This document shows positions 54,923 through 64,000 of a stretch of 64,000 nucleotides of DNA, piece by piece. This DNA comes from [Borrelia] lusitaniae (GTDB lineage: Bacteria > Spirochaetota > Spirochaetia > Borreliales > Borreliaceae), in contig NZ_CP124050.1 in the NCBI RefSeq assembly GCF_030440365.1, positions 372,001 through 436,000 on the forward strand. The letters are read 5' to 3'. The notes under the pieces are model-generated. The model ran no database searches and was not told where the DNA came from. It saw only the letters and a program-made list of their open reading frames with translations. The stretch's first letter is position 1, and each line of letters begins with the position of its first letter. The position numbers were made by a program, and so were the translations under genes.

Positions 54923-56137
54923 TTGGACAACAGAAAAGAAAATACCAAAACAGAAGACTGTTTTTCTCATGTAAGTCAATTTAATATACATAATAAAACC
55001 ATATACATACTTGGAACTGCTCACGTGTCAAAAAAAAGCTCAGAAGATGCTGAAAATTTAATAGAAATTTTAAAGCCAGACTATATTGCCGTTGAACTTG
55101 ATGAAGCTCGTTATCATTCGATCTTAAACACCGATGAAAATGAAAAATGGAAAAACTTAGATATAGATAAAGCCTTAAAACAAGGAAAAGCATTCTTTCT
55201 TATAATAAACATAATTCTTAGTAATTTTCAAAAAAAATTAGCAAAAGAACAGGGAATAAAACCTGGTGAAGAAATGAAAACAGCTATTTTAAAAGCTAAA
55301 AAGGAAAATATTCCACTAATTCTTGCTGACAGAAAAATTGAAACAACTCTAAAAAGAGCTTGGATATCCATTCCAATATTTGAAAAAGTAAAAATAATAT
55401 CAAGCCTTTTTTCCCTAACAGATACAAAAATTACAAAAGATGAAATCGAAAAACTCAAAGAACAAGACGCTCTTTCAAAAATAATGGAAGAACTTTCTAA
55501 AGAAATACCGAAAGTAAAAAAAGCTTTAATTGATGAAAGAGATGAATTTATTACAAATAAAATCCTTGAAGGAACAGGCATTATTCTTGCAATTGTAGGC
55601 GCAGGGCATGTAAAAGGAATAATGAGAACTTTAAAAGAAATAAGCCAAAATAAAAAAATAATAAACATTGAAGAATTAGAAAGGATACCTAAAAAACATT
55701 TTTCATTTAGCAAGGTGCTATCTTACTTAATTGCAATTTCAATCATTTTACTAATGGTAAGCTCTTTTTATTTTAAAGGATTTGATTTTGCTTACAAAAA
55801 TGTAAAGCTTTGGATAATATCTAACTCTTTTTTTTCAGGCATTGCATCCATATTATTAAAATCTCACCCTTTAACAATTTTAACAGCTACTATAGGTTCT
55901 CCAATATTCTCCTTGATACCATTCATAGGAACAGGCATGGTGGCAGGACTTGTTGAAGCTTACATAAACAAACCAAAGGTAAAAGATTTTGAAAATTTAC
56001 AAGAAGAATTATCAACAACAAAAGGATATTTCAAAAACAAAGTTACAAGAATTCTATTAATAGTGCTTTTTGTAAACCTTGGATCTACAATTGGAACAAT
56101 TGTAGGCCTTAAATTTTTATTAAATGTTTTCAAATAA
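54923..56137 (+). CDS. traB: TraB/PrgY-family membrane protein
   Basis: The 404-residue protein has the TraB family core: a YILGTAHVSKKS segment near residues 29-40, the IAVELDEARY motif near 54-63, and AIVGAGHVKGI near 222-232 (a Gly-His pair shared with erythromycin-esterase-like folds). Four hydrophobic segments occupy the C-terminal third (about 262-402). In enterococci the family includes a pheromone-shutdown protein, a role without meaning for Borrelia; the actual function is unknown. Translation starts at TTG with AAGGAA upstream. It lies between cheB and adk on the same strand. Confidence 0.85.
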   Translation: MDNRKENTKTEDCFSHVSQFNIHNKTIYILGTAHVSKKSSEDAENLIEILKPDYIAVELDEARYHSILNTDENEKWKNLDIDKALKQGKAFFLIINIILSNFQKKLAKEQGIKPGEEMKTAILKAKKENIPLILADRKIETTLKRAWISIPIFEKVKIISSLFSLTDTKITKDEIEKLKEQDALSKIMEELSKEIPKVKKALIDERDEFITNKILEGTGIILAIVGAGHVKGIMRTLKEISQNKKIINIEELERIPKKHFSFSKVLSYLIAISIILLMVSSFYFKGFDFAYKNVKLWIISNSFFSGIASILLKSHPLTILTATIGSPIFSLIPFIGTGMVAGLVEAYINKPKVKDFENLQEELSTTKGYFKNKVTRILLIVLFVNLGSTIGTIVGLKFLLNVFK

Positions 56138-56176
56138 ACCCTTAAAATAATAAATATCTAAACAGGAGTTATATAT

Positions 56177-56800
56177 ATGGGGCTTGTATTTTTAGGTCCT
56201 CCGGGTTCTGGGAAGGGGACTATTTCAAAAATTATTTCTAACGAATTTAAATACCACCACATTTCAACAGGAGATTTATTTAGAGAAAATATTTTAAATA
56301 ATACACCTCTTGGAAAAGAAATAAAAAAAATTGTTGAAAAGGGAGAACTGGTCTCTGACTTAATTACAATAAAAATAGTAGAAGATAAAATTAAAAATAT
56401 TGAAAAGAACGAAAATTTTATCTTAGATGGATTTCCGCGCAATATTTGTCAAGCCAAAGCTCTTGATAAATTTTTACCAAATGTAAAAATAATAAACTTT
56501 TTAATTAATGAAGAATTAGTAATAAAAAGACTCTCGGGAAGAAGAATTTGTAAATCTTGCAATAACATTTTCAATATATATACCCTAGCCACAAAACCCA
56601 ATGGCATTTGCAACGTTTGCGGAGGGGATCTTTACCAACGAGAAGATGATAAAGTAGAATGCTTAAAAACAAGACTTAAAGAATATAAATTACAAACAAA
56701 ACCACTAATAGAATTTTATTCAAAATGCTCTAGAATTAACAATATTGATGCATCTTTGACAATTGATGAAATCAAAAAAAAAATAATTCAAATAATGTAA
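56177..56800 (+). CDS. adk: Adenylate kinase
   Basis: Adk (207 residues) equilibrates AMP, ADP and ATP. The P-loop GPPGSGKGT is at 7-15, the AMP-binding STGDLFRENI near 31-40, FILDGFPRN near 77-85, and the LID domain carries two CxxC pairs (near 125-128 and 143-146) forming a zinc site as in Gram-positive adenylate kinases. ACAGGAG precedes the ATG. It lies 39 bases after the TraB-family gene and 27 before dipA. Confidence 0.95.
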   Translation: MGLVFLGPPGSGKGTISKIISNEFKYHHISTGDLFRENILNNTPLGKEIKKIVEKGELVSDLITIKIVEDKIKNIEKNENFILDGFPRNICQAKALDKFLPNVKIINFLINEELVIKRLSGRRICKSCNNIFNIYTLATKPNGICNVCGGDLYQREDDKVECLKTRLKEYKLQTKPLIEFYSKCSRINNIDASLTIDEIKKKIIQIM

Positions 56801-56827
56801 AAAAAATAAATGGGAAAGGTATTTAAA

Positions 56828-57862
56828 ATGAAAATGTTAATTAAAAAAATTTGCGTTTGCTTGTTTTTCTTGCAAGCAAAAATAATTCTTGCACAAGATC
56901 AACAAGACTTAAAATTCAATAATAGTTATTTTTACTTTAATTTTCAATCTGCTTATTACCCTCCCCACGAGCTGGGAACAAATGGAAATAGCTTTTCACA
57001 AAGTTTTAAAAAGCCCAACTTCCAAAATATTGAACCAAGTTTAAAAATTCCAACCAATTATTGGGGAGGAATAAAATTAATATCATATTTGGGGTACTAT
57101 AAAAATTTTAAAGCTTTACACAATCCCAATTCTATATTTTTTAAAAACAACGGCATAGATATCGATTTAAATATCGGACTGTCTCCTGTAAATATGTCAT
57201 TTAAAAGCATGCTAAGCTTTACTCCTATTGCTTTTTTAAACCTATATGCATCAAGTGAAATCGGCATGGGTTGGGAAGCTTTTGGATTTAAGGGAGTTGG
57301 TGTGCACATTAAAAATGGAAAGTATTCAAATGCTGTTGAATTTTATTCAGAAATAACAACGGGGGGACGATTCCAATTTGATTTAAACGCTATTTTTCAA
57401 GGAGAATGGACACACATTATTGCAGTTATTGGCAACGATTTTACATACTTAATCAATTATCATGCAAACAAAGATCAACTTTGGAAATATAAAGCAGACG
57501 ATGGCAAAAATATAAATGGGATACTAATAAAGCCTTATGCTCTTTTAGCTTACAAAATGCCAATACCTCTTAATACCATAGGTCTACTTTATGAAGGAAA
57601 AACACAAATTGGCAAAGAAAGAAACATAAGTTCATGGAAAAACAAAGGCTGGGGAAGTGACATTTTTTATCACAATATTTCTATTATTGCTAATTTTGAA
57701 ATTATCAAAGATTTAACAATTGGACTTCAATTAAAATTATCTACAAACCCCACATACACAAGCAACACAGCTGGACTGGCTGATATTTCAAAAAGAATAG
57801 CAACTGGCAATTCTTACTTTTACTACAATTCTGCTGGAATCTCTGTAACTTATAAATTCTAA
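56828..57862 (+). CDS. dipA: Dicarboxylate-specific porin DipA
   Basis: The 344-residue precursor has a signal peptide (to about residue 23, cut at ILAQ-D) and a mature part rich in amphipathic strands with aromatic girdle residues, ending in the strand YYNSAGISVTYKF with C-terminal Phe, the classic outer-membrane protein end. B. burgdorferi DipA (BB0418) is reported to form small channels with a site for dicarboxylates. I choose the ATG at 56828 because AAAGG lies eight bases before it; an upstream ATG at 56810 lacks a ribosome site. It converges with rrp1, 20 bases away. Confidence 0.88.
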   Translation: MKMLIKKICVCLFFLQAKIILAQDQQDLKFNNSYFYFNFQSAYYPPHELGTNGNSFSQSFKKPNFQNIEPSLKIPTNYWGGIKLISYLGYYKNFKALHNPNSIFFKNNGIDIDLNIGLSPVNMSFKSMLSFTPIAFLNLYASSEIGMGWEAFGFKGVGVHIKNGKYSNAVEFYSEITTGGRFQFDLNAIFQGEWTHIIAVIGNDFTYLINYHANKDQLWKYKADDGKNINGILIKPYALLAYKMPIPLNTIGLLYEGKTQIGKERNISSWKNKGWGSDIFYHNISIIANFEIIKDLTIGLQLKLSTNPTYTSNTAGLADISKRIATGNSYFYYNSAGISVTYKF

Positions 57863-57882
57863 AGTCTAATAAATATAAAATA

Positions 57883-58806
57883 TTAATATCTAAACTGATT
57901 CCTTCCAGAAACTTTAGCCTCATAAAGCTTGCTATCAGCAAGCTTTATGATATTGGTGAAATTGTTATCAGTAGGAACTTCTTGAGCAAGACCAATTGAA
58001 ACAGTAACAATATTAGAAATACTACTATACTCATGAACTATCCTTAAACACTTTATATCATTAATCATTATTTTAATAATGCCAATCATTTCACTTAAAC
58101 TCTTATTAACAGAAAAAAAAATAAATTCCTCTCCTCCATATCGAGCAACATCTATTTTATATTTTAAAGAAACTTTATATAAAGCTTTAGCAATCAATTT
58201 AAGACACTCATCACCATTGGTATGCCCATAATTATCATTGTAATTTTTAAAATTATCAATATCTAACATCCCAACAATTATTATCTCTCTACTTTCTAAA
58301 GCTTTCATCCACGACTTAGAAAATTTATCCATAAAAAATCTTCTGTTTGGAATCTGAGTAAGCCCATCAATTCTAGACAAGCTTTTAAAATAATCTCTCA
58401 ACCGCTTTAATTCAAGATGCGTCTTAACTCTAGCATCAATTATTCGACTATTAAAAGGCTTTAAAATATAATCTACTCCACCAGCATTAAATCCTTCAAG
58501 TTGAGCATCTGTAGAGCCTCTTGAACTAATAAAAATTACAGGGATCTCTTTAGTATCAGGATCGCTTTTTAGTTTTCTACATACCTCATAGCCATTAATA
58601 TCTGGAAGACCTATATCAAGAAGTACAAGATCAGGACTATCTTTTTCAACTTGCTTTAAAGCATCAAATCCATTTGTTGCAACCTCAACCTCATAAGCAT
58701 CTTGCAATATGTTTACTAATAAATCTAAATTGGTGGGAGAATCATCCACAATTAAAAGCTTCTGATTTTCTACTTCAAAAGCTTTATCTTTAATTATCAT
58801 TTCCAC
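57883..58806 (-). CDS. rrp1: Response regulator/diguanylate cyclase Rrp1
   Basis: Rrp1 (307 residues) makes c-di-GMP when phosphorylated and is the only diguanylate cyclase described in Lyme Borrelia. The receiver (about 16-130) has Asp21/Asp22, phospho-acceptor Asp64 and Lys116. The GGDEF domain (about 142-307) has SRIDGLTQIPNRR, LDIDNFKNYND near 181-191 and active-site GGEEF at 224-228. The inhibitory RxxD site that normally precedes GGEEF reads KYKI, so product feedback should be absent. A GTG start is used, two bases after hpk1, so the sensor kinase and its partner are translated together. A perfect 14-base hairpin lies in the 3' coding end. Confidence 0.95.
   Translation of the reverse strand: MEMIIKDKAFEVENQKLLIVDDSPTNLDLLVNILQDAYEVEVATNGFDALKQVEKDSPDLVLLDIGLPDINGYEVCRKLKSDPDTKEIPVIFISSRGSTDAQLEGFNAGGVDYILKPFNSRIIDARVKTHLELKRLRDYFKSLSRIDGLTQIPNRRFFMDKFSKSWMKALESREIIIVGMLDIDNFKNYNDNYGHTNGDECLKLIAKALYKVSLKYKIDVARYGGEEFIFFSVNKSLSEMIGIIKIMINDIKCLRIVHEYSSISNIVTVSIGLAQEVPTDNNFTNIIKLADSKLYEAKVSGRNQFRY
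57920..57950. repeat. Perfect 14-base-pair inverted repeat inside the 3' end of rrp1
   Basis: TCATAAAGCTTGCT and AGCAAGCTTTATGA are exact reverse complements around a three-base loop. The element lies inside the rrp1 coding sequence and 58 bases past the dipA stop, so it would fold in both transcripts. No T-tract follows on either strand. Confidence 0.85.
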
Positions 58807-58808
58807 TG

Positions 58809-61800
58809 CTAATATCTCTTATTGTTAAACGTTTCAATAATCTCTTTAAGAATCTTAGAGCTTTCATTAAATCTATATAATCTTAAATTTCTACGAAGAT
58901 CCCTAAATAATACCTGAATATTATCGTCTAAAACATACTTGTCAATGATCTCAAGAATTTCTTTGTATTCTCTTGGCTTTCTAGTTTTAATACCAACTGA
59001 AAGTTTATTGAGAAGGTTTAAAAATTCATCATTGTTTTTAAAGTATAGCTTATTCTCGCTGACAATCTTAGACTCAAACAAAACATTCTCCTTTATGTCG
59101 CTTATTAATCTTAATAAATCATCTTTTATAAAAGAATACATTTTTTTCAACTCATAAATCGAATCTTTACTTGTTTCAATTTTTTTAAAATCTTTATACA
59201 ATTCGCTGCGCATATTAGAAAGAGCTCCAGATATTGAATGAGATATGTCCCTAATTAAAGACAAATTTTCCTCATCAAAAGCTTTTTCTAAATCAATAAT
59301 ATTAATAGAGATAAAATCAATAAGTCCTCTACATAACTCAGAATATGATGCATATGAAAGATTTAATTCTTTTAAAGCCCTATTAATATCTAAATTAGCA
59401 AGCTTAAGGGGTTGATTTAAATCTTTCTTCTCCAAAATATCATCAACTTCAAACTTCAAATATTTTTTTAATATAGCTTTAATTGAACTTATATGTATTG
59501 GTTTTGAAATGTAATCATTCATGCCACTTGCAAAACACTTGTCTTTATACTCTTGCAAAGCATGAGCTGTTACAGCAACCAAAACACACGGCTTTAAATT
59601 CTTTGCCTTTTCAAATTTTCTAATTTCTTTAGCAACTGAAAATCCATCATATCTTGGCATTCGTATATCGATAAAAGAGATAGAATATTTTTTCTCTTTT
59701 AAAGATTTTAAAGCCTTTACTCCATCATCTACAACATCAATAAAATTTTCATTAATACCTATTACAACAAGAATGTCTTTCAAAATTTTTTGATTTACTT
59801 GATTGTCTTCAGCTATTAATACATTAATGGGTTCTTTTATCTTACAAACACTATCTATTGGAACCAAATCTTCAAAATCCATTTCTGCTTTAAGCTCTTT
59901 TTTAGAAAGAATAGAATATATGCTAAGCCCTATTAAAGGCTTTTTAACATACATATATTTTAATTTTTTTAAAGCTTGATTATCTAAATAATAAAATAAA
60001 AAAATAATTTGAACATCAGAACTTAGTTTTTCAATATTATTGGCAAATCGAATACTCTCTTCAATATTATCGTTATTTACATTTACACAAACAAAATTAT
60101 AAAAAGAGTATTTCTTAAAGAATTTATAAGCATTCTCAAAAGAGGCTACATAGTGTACATCAGAAGAATGGCCCAATAAAGTCGAACAGTGCTCAAAAAT
60201 TTTAATAGATTTTTGACTCAAGAGCACATTGAGTACTTTATTATTACTTTTTATTGGTTGAAATTTATTTATTGATAAATTTTTACTCTTAAGCTCGCCT
60301 CCCAAGAGAAAAGGCAACATAAATGAAAAAGTTGTACCCTCTCCCACCTTACTATCAACAGCAATGCCAAGCCCGCCCATTAGTCTTATAAGCTCTCTAG
60401 ATATTGACAATCCCAATCCCGCACCTTCATGAACCCTTGAAGAAGAATCATCCTCTTGTTTGAATATTTCAAATATTTTGGAAAGATTGTCTTTTTTAAT
60501 GCCTTTGCCTGTATCTATTACTTTAAATTCAACTGTAACCAATACTTTATTACTATCAACTCTTGTTCTACATACTTCTTCATAGTTTAAAACAATAACG
60601 CCATCATCTGTAAACTTAAAAGCATTTCCTATTAAATTAATTAAAACTTGTTTGACTTTTACAATATCACCTTCTATATAATTCTTAAAAATAGATTTAG
60701 AATAAGAGAATAAATCAATATTTTTCTTTGCACATTGAGATTGAAAAGTTTTTAAAACCATTTCCATTTCACTCTCTAAATCAATTTCTTGATTCTCAAT
60801 ATGCAATTCATTGACATCTATTTGAGACAAATACAATATGTCATCAATTAAAGAAAGTAAAGAATCAGATGAATAATTTATCATCCGAACATAGTCTTTT
60901 TGAACATCCGTAAGAATAGTTGTATCCAAAAGCTCAGTAGCGGCCATTATACCATTAATTGGAGTACGAATATCATGACTAATGTTTGCTATAAAAAGGG
61001 TTTTGGCGGTATTAGCAGCTTCTGCAATCTTTTTTTCATTCATTACAAAAGAATATTTTTCTGTCTTCTCAAATGATAATTTGAGCAGAAAAAATATTAC
61101 AAATCCTAAAAAAGTAAAATAAAATATAATGACTGTGAACACTAAAAATTGAAAATTTTTAAATCTACTACCTTTGGATTTATAATAAACATCAAATTTC
61201 CAATCATTTAAATAAATCTGACTGTCAACATTTGAACGCATAACAACTTTTTGAATAATTTCTTTTAAAATATAATCCTGATTATAAATAGCAAGGCTCA
61301 AATCAAAAGCCAAATCTCTAAAAGTAAGAAGTTTTTCAACATCGACAACATTTAATTCTTCAAAAACAGCAGTAGCTGTATACTCATCGCTAATAATCCC
61401 ATCTATCCTTCCCTTATAAAGAAGAAGCAAAGCTTCTTTAAAGCTACTTACCAAAACAAGATTTGATTTAATATTAGAAGCCAAATTTTTACTATATAAA
61501 AAATCAAGCACAGCAAGCCTCTCGAAAGATCTAGATGGAAGCACTTTTTTTTTATTTGAAAAAATATAAAGTGGAATTCTAGAATTTAATTTTATATTGA
61601 AAACATTATCTAAATTTGAATCGATCGTATTAGTATTTAGTATATCAATTTTTCCAGACTTGATTAATTTTTTGAGATCTAAACTGCTGCATGCTTCAAT
61701 TATGTTAAATTTCAAACCTGAAAACATTCTAATCTTATCAAGTAAAAACTGATTTACTCCTTTATAACTATTTGATTCAACATAATCTATTGGATACCAA

Positions 61801-63296
61801 TTTTTAACAGCAAGATTTAATTTATTATTTTTTAACAACCAAATTTTTTCTTCTATATTAAATTTAACCTTATTCATAATTTTATAACTATTCATTCGAG
61901 AACTATTAATCTCTTCTTTATCAAGCCAATTTTTATCTATTTGAAGCAAAGATTCAAATGAAATATCATCAAATATAGAATTAAGGACATTTTTAATAAA
62001 CTTATAAACCCTATTATCAATAGCTAATACTAAAAACCTATTTTTATTAAAAATCGAATCGTAAGATTTTAATTTACCGTTATATCCATTTAATTTTAAT
62101 AAATATTTTGTTGTTATTGAATTTTCTATAAACCCATATGAATTATTAACAATATCTATAAAGTTACTAACAATATCTTGATTCTTATTTAATTGAATAT
62201 TATTAAAATTAAAATCAATAAACTGAGAATGTATTGGACCAGCATTATTGTTTAAACCTTTAGAATAAAATTTAAAATTAAGAGGATATATTGGCTTACT
62301 TAATACATAATTGACATTTTCAAAAACACTATCATTACTAATAATTCCTCCAAAAATGCCTACTGATTTTCCATCTAATGATTTTTTAATATCCTCTTTA
62401 GGAAATCCCTTAAAAATAGGTTTAAAAATATGCTGTCTTGAGAGAAGATTCCATAAATCTACTAAAATGCCAGACAACTTTCCCCTTGAATCAATAAAAC
62501 TCAAAGGGGGATAATCATTATATAAACCAACATCAATAAAATTTCCCTTAACAGTGCTGTCTAAAAAAGAAACAACATATTCATCAGGAATTTTCATCAA
62601 ATAAGAAAACAAATCTAAATTCAAATTCTTTATTATCTCAGGAGCATTTCTACTAATGGCCACTCTATTTTTAATACTATAAAAAACATCTCCGGTAAAA
62701 ACCTCAAGATCTTCACCGAAAAAATGCTTTGCAATATAATGTAAGGTCTTACAATCACCATATATATAATCAACTTTATCATTTTTTAAAGCTAATAATA
62801 ATTCTTGGACATTATTAACCAAAAAAATAGCGTTGGCCCCTCTTAGCTTTAAGATATCTTCATATATTGTATTTTTAACAACTCCTATCTTAAAATTGGA
62901 CAAAAATGTTGAATGAGTATGTTTATATTTTTTATTGGAACCTCTAGAAAAGAAAATTGCAATACTCCTAGCAAGCTCACTTTTAAAATAAAAAAAATCA
63001 TTTAATTTTGAATTAAAAGTCAATCCTAAATATATTGCTTCGTCTTCAATTTCACTTTCATTTAAATTATCAACGGCTTCAACTCTAATATCAACATTAT
63101 TATCTTTTGCCCATTTATCTAAAATAGGAAAAATAAGCCCTACATATTTTCCTTTATTATTATTCTTATAGTAAAAAGGAAAATATTGCCCTACAAGCTT
63201 AAACTTGAAAATATCCTTAGAAAATAAATTAACACTGACAAAGCAAACCAAAAGCAAAATTAAAAAATTAGTACTTAAAAAATTTGCTTTTTTCAT
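58809..63296 (-). CDS. hpk1: Hybrid sensor histidine kinase Hpk1
   Basis: Hpk1 (1495 residues) senses an unknown extracytoplasmic ligand and phosphorylates Rrp1. Order: signal segment (8-26); three periplasmic solute-binding-like domains (about 30-245, 250-460, 480-705); membrane helix (715-740); HisKA with phospho-His774 in NISHDIRTP; HATPase with N888-N891 (LIGNAFKF), DTGKGI and GAGLGLSIS; a degenerate receiver (about 1020-1130); a canonical receiver (about 1155-1280) with phospho-acceptor Asp1210 and Lys1265; and a C-terminal phosphotransfer domain with His1353 in ISHSIS. Rrp1 starts two bases later. Its promoter must lie in the 97 bases between it and the 5S gene. Confidence 0.95.
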   Translation of the reverse strand: MKKANFLSTNFLILLLVCFVSVNLFSKDIFKFKLVGQYFPFYYKNNNKGKYVGLIFPILDKWAKDNNVDIRVEAVDNLNESEIEDEAIYLGLTFNSKLNDFFYFKSELARSIAIFFSRGSNKKYKHTHSTFLSNFKIGVVKNTIYEDILKLRGANAIFLVNNVQELLLALKNDKVDYIYGDCKTLHYIAKHFFGEDLEVFTGDVFYSIKNRVAISRNAPEIIKNLNLDLFSYLMKIPDEYVVSFLDSTVKGNFIDVGLYNDYPPLSFIDSRGKLSGILVDLWNLLSRQHIFKPIFKGFPKEDIKKSLDGKSVGIFGGIISNDSVFENVNYVLSKPIYPLNFKFYSKGLNNNAGPIHSQFIDFNFNNIQLNKNQDIVSNFIDIVNNSYGFIENSITTKYLLKLNGYNGKLKSYDSIFNKNRFLVLAIDNRVYKFIKNVLNSIFDDISFESLLQIDKNWLDKEEINSSRMNSYKIMNKVKFNIEEKIWLLKNNKLNLAVKNWYPIDYVESNSYKGVNQFLLDKIRMFSGLKFNIIEACSSLDLKKLIKSGKIDILNTNTIDSNLDNVFNIKLNSRIPLYIFSNKKKVLPSRSFERLAVLDFLYSKNLASNIKSNLVLVSSFKEALLLLYKGRIDGIISDEYTATAVFEELNVVDVEKLLTFRDLAFDLSLAIYNQDYILKEIIQKVVMRSNVDSQIYLNDWKFDVYYKSKGSRFKNFQFLVFTVIIFYFTFLGFVIFFLLKLSFEKTEKYSFVMNEKKIAEAANTAKTLFIANISHDIRTPINGIMAATELLDTTILTDVQKDYVRMINYSSDSLLSLIDDILYLSQIDVNELHIENQEIDLESEMEMVLKTFQSQCAKKNIDLFSYSKSIFKNYIEGDIVKVKQVLINLIGNAFKFTDDGVIVLNYEEVCRTRVDSNKVLVTVEFKVIDTGKGIKKDNLSKIFEIFKQEDDSSSRVHEGAGLGLSISRELIRLMGGLGIAVDSKVGEGTTFSFMLPFLLGGELKSKNLSINKFQPIKSNNKVLNVLLSQKSIKIFEHCSTLLGHSSDVHYVASFENAYKFFKKYSFYNFVCVNVNNDNIEESIRFANNIEKLSSDVQIIFLFYYLDNQALKKLKYMYVKKPLIGLSIYSILSKKELKAEMDFEDLVPIDSVCKIKEPINVLIAEDNQVNQKILKDILVVIGINENFIDVVDDGVKALKSLKEKKYSISFIDIRMPRYDGFSVAKEIRKFEKAKNLKPCVLVAVTAHALQEYKDKCFASGMNDYISKPIHISSIKAILKKYLKFEVDDILEKKDLNQPLKLANLDINRALKELNLSYASYSELCRGLIDFISINIIDLEKAFDEENLSLIRDISHSISGALSNMRSELYKDFKKIETSKDSIYELKKMYSFIKDDLLRLISDIKENVLFESKIVSENKLYFKNNDEFLNLLNKLSVGIKTRKPREYKEILEIIDKYVLDDNIQVLFRDLRRNLRLYRFNESSKILKEIIETFNNKRY

Positions 63297-63393
63297 ATTA
63301 TTTTAAAATTTCCTTATTAAAATGCAATGGTTTTACTAATATGTAAAAACAAGTATACACAATAAATTTAAAACTTAAAGTACAAAATAAAAA

Positions 63394-63505
63394 CCCTGGC
63401 AATAACCTACTCTCCCGCGAACTCGCAGTACCATCAGCGAATAAGAGCTTAACTTCTGTGTTCGGAATGTTAACAGGTGTTTCCTCTTTTCTTTAACCAC
63501 CAGGG
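63394..63505 (-). rRNA. rrf: 5S ribosomal RNA
   Basis: A 112-base gene on the minus strand. Its ends (CCCTGGTGG and the complementary CCAGGG) form the terminal helix, and the CCCGCGAACTCG and CCATCAGCG complements match loop C and helix III of 5S rRNA. A T-rich run follows the 3' end. It lies about 21 bases downstream of the 23S gene. Confidence 0.95.
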
Positions 63506-63526
63506 TTTTTATAAGGAAGACAAAAA

Positions 63527-64000
<474 letters not shown>

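Noticed and set aside
55228..55713. A 161-codon minus frame inside the TraB-family gene
   Set aside because: It is the mirror of a strongly conserved + strand gene and has no own start signal or family motif.

Overview
This strongly A+T-rich window is a chromosomal segment of a Lyme-group Borrelia (Borreliella, B. burgdorferi sensu lato). The evidence is the Borrelia-specific gene order: the bmpD-bmpC-bmpA-bmpB lipoprotein cluster, la7, pdeB-pfs-metK-luxS, hpk1-rrp1, and a 5S-23S rRNA unit with no 16S beside it. From memory of the type strain B31 it matches roughly BB0363 to BB0420 plus rrf/rrl. BmpA and other proteins differ from what I recall of B31, so this is probably another genospecies. 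I could not run a search, and gene symbols rest on recognising the proteins and their order.

Layout. 1-4.3 kb (mostly +): the 3' part of the EAL protein pdeA, methylglyoxal synthase, lipoprotein la7 (-), an M18 aminopeptidase and a small EIIB-like protein. 4.3-12.6 kb (-): an apparent six-gene operon reading from a membrane protein through gltX, glyS, tyrS and a ClpA-like ATPase to gpsA. 12.6-16.2 kb (+): pdeB-pfs-metK-luxS with overlapping stops and starts. 16.2-20.2 kb (-): a secreted protein, hinT, mgtE and a trehalase-like glycosidase. 20.3-24.9 kb (-): four paralogous Bmp nucleoside-binding-type lipoproteins. 24.9-36.8 kb (-): one long information-processing block, tRNA-Thr, rpmG, tRNA-Trp, secE, nusG, rplKAJL, rpoBC, rpsL, rpsG, closed by an intrinsic terminator. 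36.9-46.5 kb: exported and hypothetical proteins, a dicarboxylate/glutamate symporter, proS and the BB0405/BB0406 outer-membrane pair. 46.5-49.6 kb (-): fruA-manA. 49.7-52.6 kb: a barrel-like protein, a secreted nuclease, a membrane protein and a dolichol-kinase-like protein. 52.9-57.9 kb (+): cheR, cheB, a TraB-family protein, adk and the porin dipA. 57.9-63.3 kb (-): hpk1-rrp1. 63.4-64.0 kb (-): 5S and the 3' end of 23S rRNA.

How the genes work together. The window holds the apparent core cyclic-di-GMP circuit: sensor kinase Hpk1, diguanylate cyclase Rrp1, and phosphodiesterases PdeA and PdeB. It also holds a receptor-methylation pair (CheR/CheB) and the enzymes that make SAM and detoxify SAH to AI-2 (MetK, Pfs, LuxS). 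Sugar input comes from the FruA PTS and ManA. The envelope is served by many lipoproteins and beta-barrel candidates.

Most notable observations: several regulatory or catalytic domains have lost canonical residues (PdeB metal ligands, CheB receiver aspartate, the second AAA+ module of the ClpA-like protein, the cysteine of the EIIB-like protein, the I-site of Rrp1). A 9-G run sits at the unclear 5' end of the 39.8-41.4 kb gene. A duplicated Shine-Dalgarno unit lies upstream of la7. RpoB carries the Asn associated with natural rifampicin resistance. I found no CRISPR array, prophage or insertion sequence.
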